Positions 1 to 5,474 of a stretch of DNA of 5,482 nt are shown piece after piece (position 1 is the first letter of the stretch; every line of letters begins with the position of its first letter). Source of the DNA: Candidatus Brocadiia bacterium. Lineage in GTDB: Bacteria; Planctomycetota; MHYJ01; JACQXL01. Under the pieces are notes generated by a model. That model saw only the letters and a list, made by a program, of their open reading frames with translations. It had not been told where the DNA came from and searched no databases. Location of the stretch: the NCBI GenBank assembly GCA_020062035.1, contig JAGUXD010000046.1, positions 1 to 5,482 on the forward strand. Reading direction: 5' to 3'. The position numbers and the translations under genes are program-made.

Positions 1-54
1 GAATTATTGGGATTGTCTTCAATTAAAGACTTGCCTAAAATAGAAGAAGCGTAG
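1..54 (+). CDS. scpB: C-terminal end of an upstream gene, probably segregation and condensation protein B (ScpB)
   Basis: Frame 1 is open from the window edge and reads ELLGLSSIKDLPKIEEA, then a TAG stop at 52-54; the 5' part lies outside the window. The pattern 'hydrophobic-LGL-S-(I/L)-x-DLP' is how ScpB proteins usually end (FGLxSLxDLPxL after the second winged-helix domain). ScpB would work with ScpA and SMC in chromosome condensation and segregation in the cytoplasm. Only 17 residues are visible, so the family call is tentative, although a real coding tail is likely. The stop codon lies in the first copy of a 7-bp repeat, and the next gene starts 28 bp downstream on the same strand, which suggests co-transcription. 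Confidence 0.5.
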   Translation, partial: ELLGLSSIKDLPKIEEA

Positions 55-69
55 AGCGTGGAGCGTAGG
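49..69 (+). repeat. Heptanucleotide tandem repeat, three units
   Basis: Three consecutive 7-bp units are seen: GCGTAGA (49-55), GCGTGGA (56-62) and GCGTAGG (63-69). The first unit contains the stop codon of the upstream gene. The third runs directly into the Shine-Dalgarno sequence of the following gene. The 16-mer GAGCGTGGAGCGTAGG at 54-69 recurs exactly on the minus strand at 3268-3253, upstream of waaA. The repeat therefore fills the junction between two co-directional genes, and the same sequence serves a second such junction. Confidence 0.85.
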
Positions 70-72
70 AGG
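67..72 (+). promoter_or_regulatory. Strong ribosome binding site for the PpiD/SurA-like gene
   Basis: AGGAGG lies 10 nt before the ATG at 83, followed by an A-rich spacer. It is a near-perfect Shine-Dalgarno core and supports the chosen start. It overlaps the end of the heptad repeat, so changes in the repeat could alter it. Confidence 0.8.
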
Positions 73-82
73 AGAAAAAATT

Positions 83-1810
83 ATGTTGCGTAAACTCCAG
101 AAATACGAGAAACAGATTTTATTTGGTATTGTTATATTTGTTGCGTTAGGTTTCGGGATTACCTGGCAGATGCTTGCGATTTTCAGTCCCGAGAATCAGG
201 AAAATATTGCCGGCGAGATTATGGGTAAAAAAATCTCTCGGGTAGAGTTTCAGACCAAACGTCAACGGTGTATTATCTGGACACAGTGTCAGTTGTTCAT
301 TTTTGAGACACTTTACCGAATGGCTCTGGCGGCTTTATTTCAACCGCCTTTTGATATGTTAGAGATAGAAGAGTATACCAAAAAAAAGGAGTCATATTTA
401 GATAAACTTACCTGGCTCGTTTTAATCCTTGAAGAACTGTCTGATAAGGCCGGGATAAAAGTAAGCCCGCAGGAAGTAAAAGATTATATTAAAGCACTTC
501 GGGTCTTTTATACAGAGGATGGTTTCAGTTACGAAAGATACCAGATTGTCCTGAGTCAACAGTGGCGTCTTTCAGAGGTCTTTTTTGAGGATATTACAGC
601 AGATTTCCTAAAGATAAATAAATACAGAAAATTTCTTGAGGATTCTATCGTCGCTAATACTAAAGAGGTCTTTGACGACTATCTTTCTAAAAATGAGGAG
701 ATTAAAATCCAGTGGGTTGCCTTTGACCCGCAAAATTATCTGCCCCAAATTCAGGGGAGGATAAAGGACGACGAAGAACTGATTGAGTATTACCAGCAAA
801 ATGCTTCCAAATATGAAATCCTTGAAAAGGTGCAAATAGAATACATCATGGCTGCTACCCAGAAAATACAGGATGGAAGTTCCGTTATTTCTGAAGAAGC
901 GATACAGAATTATTATAATAAAAACCGCGAGAAAGAATTCGCCACCAAATCATTTATTGAAGCGAGAGACGAGATACATAAAAAACTATCAGATGAAATT
1001 TCTAAAGACCGGGCTATAGAACGGATTACCAGAGCAGAGGAAAAGATTACTCTTCTTCAATTACAGAATAAGAAGGTTGACCTTAAAGCACTGTCTGAGG
1101 AGTTTAAGTTGGATTATAAAGAGAGTGGTTTATTCTCATTAGAAGATGTTTCTGAAATGGAAAAAGAATTAGGTTCATCTTCTTTCTTCCAGAAACAAGT
1201 AAGCACAACTGATGAAGGCGAGATTAGTTCTGTAATTTCTACTGATAAGGGTCATTTTATCTTTCGGCTTATTAAGAAATCAGGAAACTACATACCTAAA
1301 TTTACTGACCGCGTAAAAGAAAGGGTAAAAGATGATTTTATCAGGAACAGAGCCGATGAAATTGCCAAATCTAACGCCCAGAAGATTGTTCAGAATATTG
1401 TTGATAAAGTAAAAGAAGATATGAAAGATAAAGAAGATGATAATCTGAAATATGAATTGCGAAGGAAATATTTTTCGGTATTTACCAAAGAAGACATCAG
1501 CGGCTCAAAACCCCAGCCAACCTCATTTTTTAATATGGATGATACAGTAGAATTAGGAAGGGTAGTTGGCAAGGATTTTAAAGAGTCACTCTTTAAGAAG
1601 GAAAAAGGTGAGTTTGGAGTAATTGAAGATACGGATGTGTATTATGTTTTACAAGTAATAGACAGACGCCCGGCTGAGCCGTCTAAATTTGACACCGAAA
1701 AAGAGCGTCTTGAAAGAGAACTTACTGAAAAGAAGAAACGAGAGTTTATCAAGGGCTACTCTGAAGAGTTAAAGAAACAAGTCAACTGGAAATCCAGCCA
1801 GACGAAGTGA
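83..1810 (+). CDS. PpiD/SurA-like membrane-anchored periplasmic chaperone (SurA N-terminal domain protein)
   Basis: This 575-residue protein has a short basic N-terminus, one hydrophobic segment at about residues 12-34, and then a long charged, helix-rich periplasmic part. That is the architecture of PpiD, the inner-membrane-anchored chaperone/foldase for exported proteins. 'AGEIMGKKISRVEF' (43-56) matches the start of a SurA_N domain, where a 'G-x-x-I-x-x-x-E-F' strand-helix is typical. Residues 125-190 (VSPQEVKDYI... to FLKINKYRKFL) resemble the rest of that domain. 'IKIQWVAF' (207-214) followed by 'DDEELIEYYQQNASKY' (229-244) is the usual PpiD transition toward the parvulin region. A rotamase-like remnant may cover about 335-400 (GEISSVISTDKGHFIFRLI), but the complete parvulin motif set is not evident, so isomerase activity is doubtful. 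The length is near that of E. coli PpiD (623 residues). The start is supported by AGGAGG 10 nt upstream. The family is fairly sure; the symbol ppiD is withheld because orthology cannot be shown. Confidence 0.8.
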   Translation: MLRKLQKYEKQILFGIVIFVALGFGITWQMLAIFSPENQENIAGEIMGKKISRVEFQTKRQRCIIWTQCQLFIFETLYRMALAALFQPPFDMLEIEEYTKKKESYLDKLTWLVLILEELSDKAGIKVSPQEVKDYIKALRVFYTEDGFSYERYQIVLSQQWRLSEVFFEDITADFLKINKYRKFLEDSIVANTKEVFDDYLSKNEEIKIQWVAFDPQNYLPQIQGRIKDDEELIEYYQQNASKYEILEKVQIEYIMAATQKIQDGSSVISEEAIQNYYNKNREKEFATKSFIEARDEIHKKLSDEISKDRAIERITRAEEKITLLQLQNKKVDLKALSEEFKLDYKESGLFSLEDVSEMEKELGSSSFFQKQVSTTDEGEISSVISTDKGHFIFRLIKKSGNYIPKFTDRVKERVKDDFIRNRADEIAKSNAQKIVQNIVDKVKEDMKDKEDDNLKYELRRKYFSVFTKEDISGSKPQPTSFFNMDDTVELGRVVGKDFKESLFKKEKGEFGVIEDTDVYYVLQVIDRRPAEPSKFDTEKERLERELTEKKKREFIKGYSEELKKQVNWKSSQTK

Positions 1811-1828
1811 AATCACAGATTTTATGGA

Positions 1829-3223
1829 TTACGTCTTTATTAAAGCCCGGATAAACTCCATATTTCTGCCTGTCGCGCCTTGATATTGAGTAATTATCTC
1901 TTTTGCCCTTGTTCCAATCTCTTTTAATCTCGCAGGGTTTTTTACTAAATCCTGAATCCGCTGGAATAACTCGTTTTTATCTTTTACAGAAATACCGGCT
2001 TCTGCCTTCATCAATAAATCTGCAATATCCTGAAAATTGGACATATCTGTGCCAAAGATAACTGGTTTTCCCAATGCCGCTGGCTCTAAAATGCTTTGTC
2101 CGCCTCGCGGCACCAGACTTCCCCCTACAAAAACGATATCAGCAATAGAATAAACTAAAACTAATTCACCGATAGTATCAAGAAGGACAATTTGGGATTT
2201 GTTCCGAATGAAGTTGCTTCCTTTGACATCACATCGGGATCCCGAAGCAGTTCTACTTGGGTAGCACCATTCGGGAGCATTTGGGATTGTGCTTCTTTTT
2301 GCCCCGTTAGACCCTACAGGTATAACGGGGTGAAGATGCTCCCCTGTCTGGCTACGGCGCAGGACATCAAAACCATATGAGCGGATAACTTTCTCTACCT
2401 CGTCAAAACGAAAAGGATGCCGTGGCGCTATAATTAGCCCTAAATTACTGAAATCTTTTTTCAGTTCAGAATACACATCTATCAGAATCTCTTCTTCAGG
2501 GTGATGGGTGCTTCCGCCTATGATGACCAAATCATTATTCTTAAACCCAAATATTTCTCGCAGACGGTCGGTCCCCTGACTTCGTCGGGACAGACCTAAA
2601 CCATCATATTTCATATTGCCGGTTATTTTTATTTTATCCTGTTTAATACCCAATGTTTCAAACCGACCAGCATAATCCTTGTTCTGCACACAGAAATAAG
2701 ATACTTTGTTCCAGATGTCGCGAATAATGGGCTTTATAAAATGATACCGCCGGGTTGAATGTTTAGTTATCCGACCATTTAATAGAACAAGGGGTATTTT
2801 TTGAGAGGTCGCAATGCGGATAAGGTTGAGCCAGAGTTCCTGCTCTATCAGAATAATAAGTGCAGGCGTTATTTTCTTTAAGACCCTTCTGATAATTATG
2901 CTCAAGTCAATCGGGAAAAAGAAACTTTTTGTTTCAGGATACTTTGTCTTTACTAATTTCTGAGCCGAAGGTGTAAGAGTAGAAATCACCAATTCATAAT
3001 CAGGATAGAACTCTTTTAGTTTCTTAATAAGGATTTCTGAGGCATTGATTTCGCCTACTGAAGATGCGTGTAGCCAGAGACAGGGTTTGGAACATCCCAC
3101 TGGGATAAAACCAAATCGCTCTAACAAACCTTTGCGATGGTATTCAGATGTGATGAATTTGAAAAGATAATAAGGACTGACAATGATAATATAAATGAGA
3201 TAAATGAAATCTATGATAAGCAT
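1829..3223 (-). CDS. waaA: 3-deoxy-D-manno-octulosonic acid (Kdo) transferase carrying an in-frame palindromic insertion
   Basis: WaaA/KdtA transfers Kdo from CMP-Kdo to lipid IVA at the cytoplasmic face of the inner membrane, the first step of LPS core synthesis. An N-terminal hydrophobic anchor (about residues 3-22) is followed by ERFG (35-38) and WLHASSVGE (50-58), whose final Glu is the likely catalytic base. TGNMKYD (201-207), GGSTHHPEEE (236-245), APRHP (266-270), LLDTIGEL (347-354) and FVGGSLVPRGGQSILEPA (365-382) are the C-terminal GT-B donor-site motifs. In the last motif the commoner HNPLEPA reads QSILEPA. Most WaaA proteins have about 420-430 residues; this one has 464. The excess lies between GFDVLRRS (284-291) and the LLDT strand, where about 46 residues of non-family sequence (roughly 287-332) correspond to a repeat-rich DNA insert. 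No frame is broken and all motifs remain, so it is probably functional. The ATG at 3223 puts the anchor at the expected place but lies within a heptad repeat and lacks a close Shine-Dalgarno. It is probably the last gene of the minus-strand operon, 64 bp after yidD. Confidence 0.93.
   Translation of the reverse strand: MLIIDFIYLIYIIIVSPYYLFKFITSEYHRKGLLERFGFIPVGCSKPCLWLHASSVGEINASEILIKKLKEFYPDYELVISTLTPSAQKLVKTKYPETKSFFFPIDLSIIIRRVLKKITPALIILIEQELWLNLIRIATSQKIPLVLLNGRITKHSTRRYHFIKPIIRDIWNKVSYFCVQNKDYAGRFETLGIKQDKIKITGNMKYDGLGLSRRSQGTDRLREIFGFKNNDLVIIGGSTHHPEEEILIDVYSELKKDFSNLGLIIAPRHPFRFDEVEKVIRSYGFDVLRRSQTGEHLHPVIPVGSNGAKRSTIPNAPEWCYPSRTASGSRCDVKGSNFIRNKSQIVLLDTIGELVLVYSIADIVFVGGSLVPRGGQSILEPAALGKPVIFGTDMSNFQDIADLLMKAEAGISVKDKNELFQRIQDLVKNPARLKEIGTRAKEIITQYQGATGRNMEFIRALIKT
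2225..2369 (-). repeat. In-frame inserted palindromic element inside waaA
   Basis: The 7-mer GACATCA occurs at 2225-2231 and again at 2363-2369, exactly 138 bp (46 codons) apart, consistent with a target duplication or recombination repeat around an inserted block. Between the copies are a perfect 12-bp palindrome, TCGGGATCCCGA (2234-2245), and a nested hairpin (2273-2343). Encoded residues (about 287-332, Ser/Arg/Pro/Gly-rich with two Cys) match nothing expected in a Kdo transferase, while conserved family motifs resume on both sides. The precise ends are uncertain: the family-typical 'RRS' (289-291) lies just inside the repeat-bounded block, so the true left edge may be a few codons further in and the right edge nearer 2195. 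A 10-mer, ATTTGGGATT, is also repeated directly at 2190-2199 and 2279-2288. Confidence 0.7.
2273..2343. repeat. Nested inverted repeat (hairpin within a hairpin)
   Basis: The outer arms are GGGAGCAT (2273-2280) and ATGCTCCC (2336-2343). The middle arms are CTTC (2292-2295) and GAAG (2332-2335). The inner arms are CCCCGTTA (2302-2309) and TAACGGGG (2323-2330). ACC/GGT (2311-2313/2319-2321) closes a 5-nt loop. The right-hand arms are nearly contiguous, whereas the left side carries extra stretches of 11 nt (2281-2291) and 6 nt (2296-2301). One long palindrome may have acquired insertions on one side. The whole structure is translated as part of waaA (residues about 294-317). Confidence 0.75.
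2566..2596. repeat. Second long hairpin inside waaA
   Basis: The left arm pieces are GGTC (2566-2569), GTCCC (2571-2575) and GAC (2578-2580). They pair with GTC (2584-2586), GGGAC (2587-2591) and GACC (2593-2596) around a 3-nt loop, TTC. This gives 12 pairs with one mismatch and a 2-nt bulge. It encodes residues about 210-219 (GLSRRSQGTD), a variable stretch between the TGNMKYD and GGSTHH motifs. The spacing between those motifs looks normal for the family, so unlike the larger insert it has not clearly lengthened the protein. Confidence 0.7.
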
Positions 3224-3247
3224 AGAGCATAGAGCATAGAGCGAAGA
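3220..3247 (-). repeat. Heptanucleotide tandem repeat overlapping the waaA start codon
   Basis: On the plus strand, GCATAGA is repeated at 3220-3226, 3227-3233 and 3234-3240, followed by a degenerate GCGAAGA (3241-3247). Read in the waaA direction each full unit is TCTATGC, so each carries an ATG (first bases at 3223, 3230 and 3237). Because the unit is 7 bp, the three ATGs fall in three different frames and only the last one (3223) opens waaA. Confidence 0.9.
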
Positions 3248-3252
3248 ATTAC

Positions 3253-3268
3253 CCTACGCTCCACGCTC
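3253..3268 (-). repeat. 16-mer shared with the junction upstream of the PpiD/SurA-like gene
   Basis: Read on the minus strand this is GAGCGTGGAGCGTAGG, identical to plus-strand 54-69. It is built of the same heptad type and has the same orientation relative to the downstream gene at both sites. Here it lies in the 64-bp gap between yidD and waaA. The second-site neighbour AGGAGG is not kept, because the following bases differ (GTAATTC), so it does not give waaA a good Shine-Dalgarno. Confidence 0.85.
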
Positions 3269-3287
3269 GGAGTTTATCATGGCAGGA

Positions 3288-3509
3288 CTATTCCACCGGG
3301 TCGTAGCCCTTTGCGCCCAAAGGGTGGCATCTCAGTAAGCGTCTGACACCGTAAAATATGCCCGATAAAATACCCCTTTTTTCTATTGCCTGGATAAAAT
3401 ATTCTGAGCAGGTCGGCTGAAATCTGCAAACCGGCGGATATAATGGTGATATGATTCTTTGATATGCCCGAATTAAGAACACGGCGCTGTATGATAAAAA
3501 TTGCCTCAT
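3288..3509 (-). CDS. yidD: Membrane protein insertion efficiency factor YidD
   Basis: This 73-residue protein covers the whole YidD family (domain of unknown function DUF37). An amphipathic/hydrophobic N-terminus with '[14 protein letters not shown]' (13-26) leads into the diagnostic [10 protein letters not shown] (28-37), then AIEKRG (41-46) and [13 protein letters not shown] (60-72). The three conserved cysteines are Cys28, Cys34 and Cys61. The family is peripheral at the inner membrane and assists YidC/Sec insertion of membrane proteins; its exact mechanism is poorly defined. yidD usually lies between rnpA and yidC near dnaA, but here it sits 32 bp after an outer-membrane protein gene and 64 bp before waaA, apparently in their operon. 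The start at 3509 matches the usual N-terminus, but the Shine-Dalgarno is weak (TAAAG directly upstream). Confidence 0.95.
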   Translation of the reverse strand: MRQFLSYSAVFLIRAYQRIISPLYPPVCRFQPTCSEYFIQAIEKRGILSGIFYGVRRLLRCHPLGAKGYDPVE

Positions 3510-3541
3510 CTTTATAGTAAGCCCTTACAGGAAACCTGCTG

Positions 3542-5080
3542 TTAGAACTTCATAGCAACGGCTGCAGACACTGCCATTCTCTGAGGCATCTTTGATTCAC
3601 CACCGCTTTCAACTACTACTGTTTCTGGAGTCATTGCACCGGATACTTCAATTGATAACAGAAGTAGACGAATTCCGAGCCCGGCAGTGAGGACTTTTTC
3701 CCCAAATTTAGAAGCCATATTCTGCGACATCCCGGCTCGTATTCTCAAAAAACCGAGCCCGAGCATCAATTCCGCTCCAGCCCCGAACATCTGTGATTCA
3801 TAACCATCTAACACCACTGATTTATTCTTCGTTACATCATAATCCGCGGTCAGAATGAACCCGACCAACTTAGTAGATAAATCCAGTGCCACGCCTGCCC
3901 TCATCTGTGGCTCAAGCTCTATATCTCCTCCGCCGGCATATTTAAACTTCGGCGAATTTAGATTCTTTATCACTAACCCACCTCTAAGAATTTTGGTAAA
4001 AGAGCATAAACCACCAACATCCAGACCAAATGCAGATGATGTTTTAGACCGCCCCTTTGCTCCAATACTTTCTATTGTCTCTTCACCGCTTTCAAGCGAC
4101 TTGTAATTGATAACATTACGATTACTCTGTGCTTCCATCATTTTAAGAGTTCCACCAACCGATAAAAGACCTGCAGGAAGAACCTCTTTACTGTATGAAA
4201 CCGCTATCTCATCAATAGAAAGGGTATTCATTATTATGCCCGATGTATTCTTGTCTATTGTTTTGGTAGGGTCTAAAGCAAGTATTCGGGCAATCTGGAT
4301 GAGCGATTGTTGAATCACCGGGTCAAAGGTATCAGCACCACCATACTCGGCTAATTGCACAAAACGCTCTGCCTGTTGTTGTGGGTCATTTCCTTCGTTT
4401 TCGACACTCGTTTGCCACAATGGTTGACTGGCAAGTTCATTGGCAAAAGCCGTATTTGAGAGGCGGGGCACTGGAGATGGAAGTTGGCCTCCTGCTCCGA
4501 TTGTACCACTAATTGTGTTCCCCATTGAAAGATTAGTTTCATCTGCGACCGGGTCAATTGCCGCATAGCCAAAGGAATTTATAGAAACCGTCAAACCCCT
4601 GATTAATAACACAGGTGCCGGTTTGACCTTCTTTTCAAGTGCATCAGCAACATTTATTCCATAAACACTTACGAATACCCCCTGCCCCTTTTTACTAAGT
4701 TCGCTATCCGCTATGGAAAAGAAGTTCATAACATTACCGATAAGTTTTGCATCAGTAACAGGGTTCCATGTATTATTGATTACATTATCCATTACAACTC
4801 CCCAATCAATATCACCGCCGATTGTAGAAAGTGTATCCACAGACTCCATTATTCCGCCTTCAAGAGACAAGTTAAATCCGAAAGGGATATAAAGACCGAT
4901 TTCTTTATTTTTATAAGTAGCGGCTGGGTTATAATAATGGGCGCTTGGGCCATCAGACAGCGCCACTCCGGCGCCACCCATTCCCTGCACACGCGGACCA
5001 TAACTAATAAATTCCTCTGAATAAACCAAGCCCACAGAAACAATACCGAGAATGACCAAACAACTAATAAAATATCTCAT
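3542..5080 (-). CDS. Outer-membrane beta-barrel protein, TraF_2 / FadL-PorV-like
   Basis: A 512-residue exported protein. A signal peptide (residues 1-21, hydrophobic core 8-19, likely cleavage after VYS) is followed by GPRVQGMGGAGVAL (28-41) and YYNPA (49-53), the N-terminal signature of FadL/PorV-like barrels and the TraF_2 family ('conjugal transfer protein TraF'). Near residues 350-395, 'FGLDVGG', 'GLVIKNLNSPKF', 'EPQMRAGVAL' and 'TADYDVTKN' are typical TraF_2 blocks. The protein ends in Phe after alternating hydrophobic residues (AVAMKF), the usual C-terminal strand recognised by BamA. The middle part (about 75-300) is not obviously barrel-like and may be a helical or periplasmic insert. 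The TraF name is historical: no conjugation gene is nearby. Its substrate, if it transports one, is unknown. The ATG at 5080 has AAGAAGTG about 7 nt upstream. It is the first gene of the minus-strand operon. Confidence 0.75.
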   Translation of the reverse strand: MRYFISCLVILGIVSVGLVYSEEFISYGPRVQGMGGAGVALSDGPSAHYYNPAATYKNKEIGLYIPFGFNLSLEGGIMESVDTLSTIGGDIDWGVVMDNVINNTWNPVTDAKLIGNVMNFFSIADSELSKKGQGVFVSVYGINVADALEKKVKPAPVLLIRGLTVSINSFGYAAIDPVADETNLSMGNTISGTIGAGGQLPSPVPRLSNTAFANELASQPLWQTSVENEGNDPQQQAERFVQLAEYGGADTFDPVIQQSLIQIARILALDPTKTIDKNTSGIIMNTLSIDEIAVSYSKEVLPAGLLSVGGTLKMMEAQSNRNVINYKSLESGEETIESIGAKGRSKTSSAFGLDVGGLCSFTKILRGGLVIKNLNSPKFKYAGGGDIELEPQMRAGVALDLSTKLVGFILTADYDVTKNKSVVLDGYESQMFGAGAELMLGLGFLRIRAGMSQNMASKFGEKVLTAGLGIRLLLLSIEVSGAMTPETVVVESGGESKMPQRMAVSAAVAMKF

Positions 5081-5133
5081 ATATCACTTCTTATTTTTCT
5101 ATTTTATTTATATTTTTTATATTTGTTATAAAT

Positions 5134-5162
5134 TATATATCAAATATGTTTCTTAAAGTCAA
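5134..5162 (-). promoter_or_regulatory. Sigma-70-type promoter for the outer-membrane protein-yidD-waaA operon
   Basis: On the minus strand the -35 hexamer is TTGACT (5162-5157). It is followed by a 17-bp AT-rich spacer and then the -10 hexamer TATATA (5139-5134). An alternative -10, TATAAT, lies 2 bp further on (5137-5132, spacer 19). Transcription would start near 5126, leaving a leader of about 45 nt with AAGAAGTG before the ATG at 5080. The region is very AT-rich, so chance matches are common, but both hexamers and the spacing are good. Confidence 0.55.
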
Positions 5163-5212
5163 ATATTTTTAATAAAATTATAAAAATATTCGGAATCCGT
5201 CAGAGTACTGCC

Positions 5213-5258
5213 TCCCATAGGGATGTTAACTACAAAAGACAGCGAAGCGTCAAAGGTC
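5213..5258. other. Non-repetitive flank between the promoter and the 12-bp array
   Basis: Bases 5163-5212 are AT-rich with no gene recognised. TCCCATAGGGA (5213-5223) is a small inverted repeat, and its TCCCATA (5213-5219) is the reverse complement of TATGGGA at 5464-5470 beyond the array. An ATG at 5223 starts the plus-strand frame that continues through the array, but it has no suitably spaced Shine-Dalgarno. No regulatory protein site was recognised. Confidence 0.4.
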
Positions 5259-5474
5259 ACAAGAGTAAGCCATGTAGTAAGCATTAGAGTAAACACTGCG
5301 GTAAACATTCGGGGAAGCATTCCGGATAGCATTCCGGATAGCACTCCAGTAAGCACTGCAGTAAGTACTGCGGTAAGCACAAGAGGAAGCAGTAGATTAA
5401 GCAGTCCAGTAAGCAGTGGATTAAGCAGTAGATTAAGCGGTAGATTAAGCAGTAGTAAAGGCGTATGGGATAGT
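5259..5474. repeat. Degenerate 12-bp-period tandem array (about 17-18 units, may continue past the window)
   Basis: From 5259 the sequence divides without any indel into 12-mers with consensus AnTnnnGTAAGC. Examples are ACTGCAGTAAGT (5355-5366), ACTGCGGTAAGC (5367-5378), AGTCCAGTAAGC (5403-5414), AGTAGATTAAGC (5391-5402 and 5427-5438) and the identical pair ATTCCGGATAGC (5319-5330, 5331-5342). Position 10 is A in the first 16 units, and positions 11-12 are GC in most. Positions 4-6 vary greatly (AGA, GTA, GCG, CGG, CCG, CCA, GCA, GGA). Position 2 changes in blocks: T in units 5-7, C in units 8-11, G in units 12-17, suggesting local duplication of neighbours. The last units (5451-5474) decay, and an inverted GGGA/TCCC pair lies at 5467-5480. 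The unit is four codons long, so one plus-strand frame stays open. No spacers or protein family were recognised. Confidence 0.9.

Noticed and set aside
1578..1596. 19-nt palindrome in the chaperone gene (TTAAAGAGT-C-ACTCTTTAA)
   Set aside because: It encodes ordinary protein sequence and has a 1-nt centre. One such site in 5.5 kb is plausible by chance and nothing links it to a function.
1786..1828. Terminator between the convergent chaperone gene and waaA
   Set aside because: Only a 4-bp CTGG/CCAG hairpin without a T-run is present; too weak to call.
2192..2380. Plus-strand open frame of 62 codons lying almost exactly over the waaA insert
   Set aside because: It is antisense to a clear enzyme gene and without a Shine-Dalgarno or recognisable product. 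It is worth remembering only because the insert is open on both strands.
1829..3223. Frameshift or pseudogene status of waaA because of its insert
   Set aside because: The frame is intact and all catalytic and donor-site motifs lie on both sides of the insert.
3307..3324. Hairpin CCCTTTG/CAAAGGG near the 3' end of yidD
   Set aside because: It falls in codons for the conserved [10 protein letters not shown] motif and has no T-run, so it is not a convincing terminator.
4351..4572. Minus-strand 73-codon frame within the outer-membrane protein gene, and similar frames at 4849-5043, 3855-4106 and 4107-4313
   Set aside because: They are out-of-frame or antisense shadows of the 512-residue coding region with no independent signals.
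5159..5380. Minus-strand open frame across the 12-bp array (73 codons, L-T-A-V-like repeats)
   Set aside because: It overlaps the operon promoter, lacks a ribosome site, and its openness follows from the array period being a multiple of three.
5259..5474. CRISPR array
   Set aside because: The period is 12 bp with no 25-40 bp repeats or unique spacers, and no cas genes are present.
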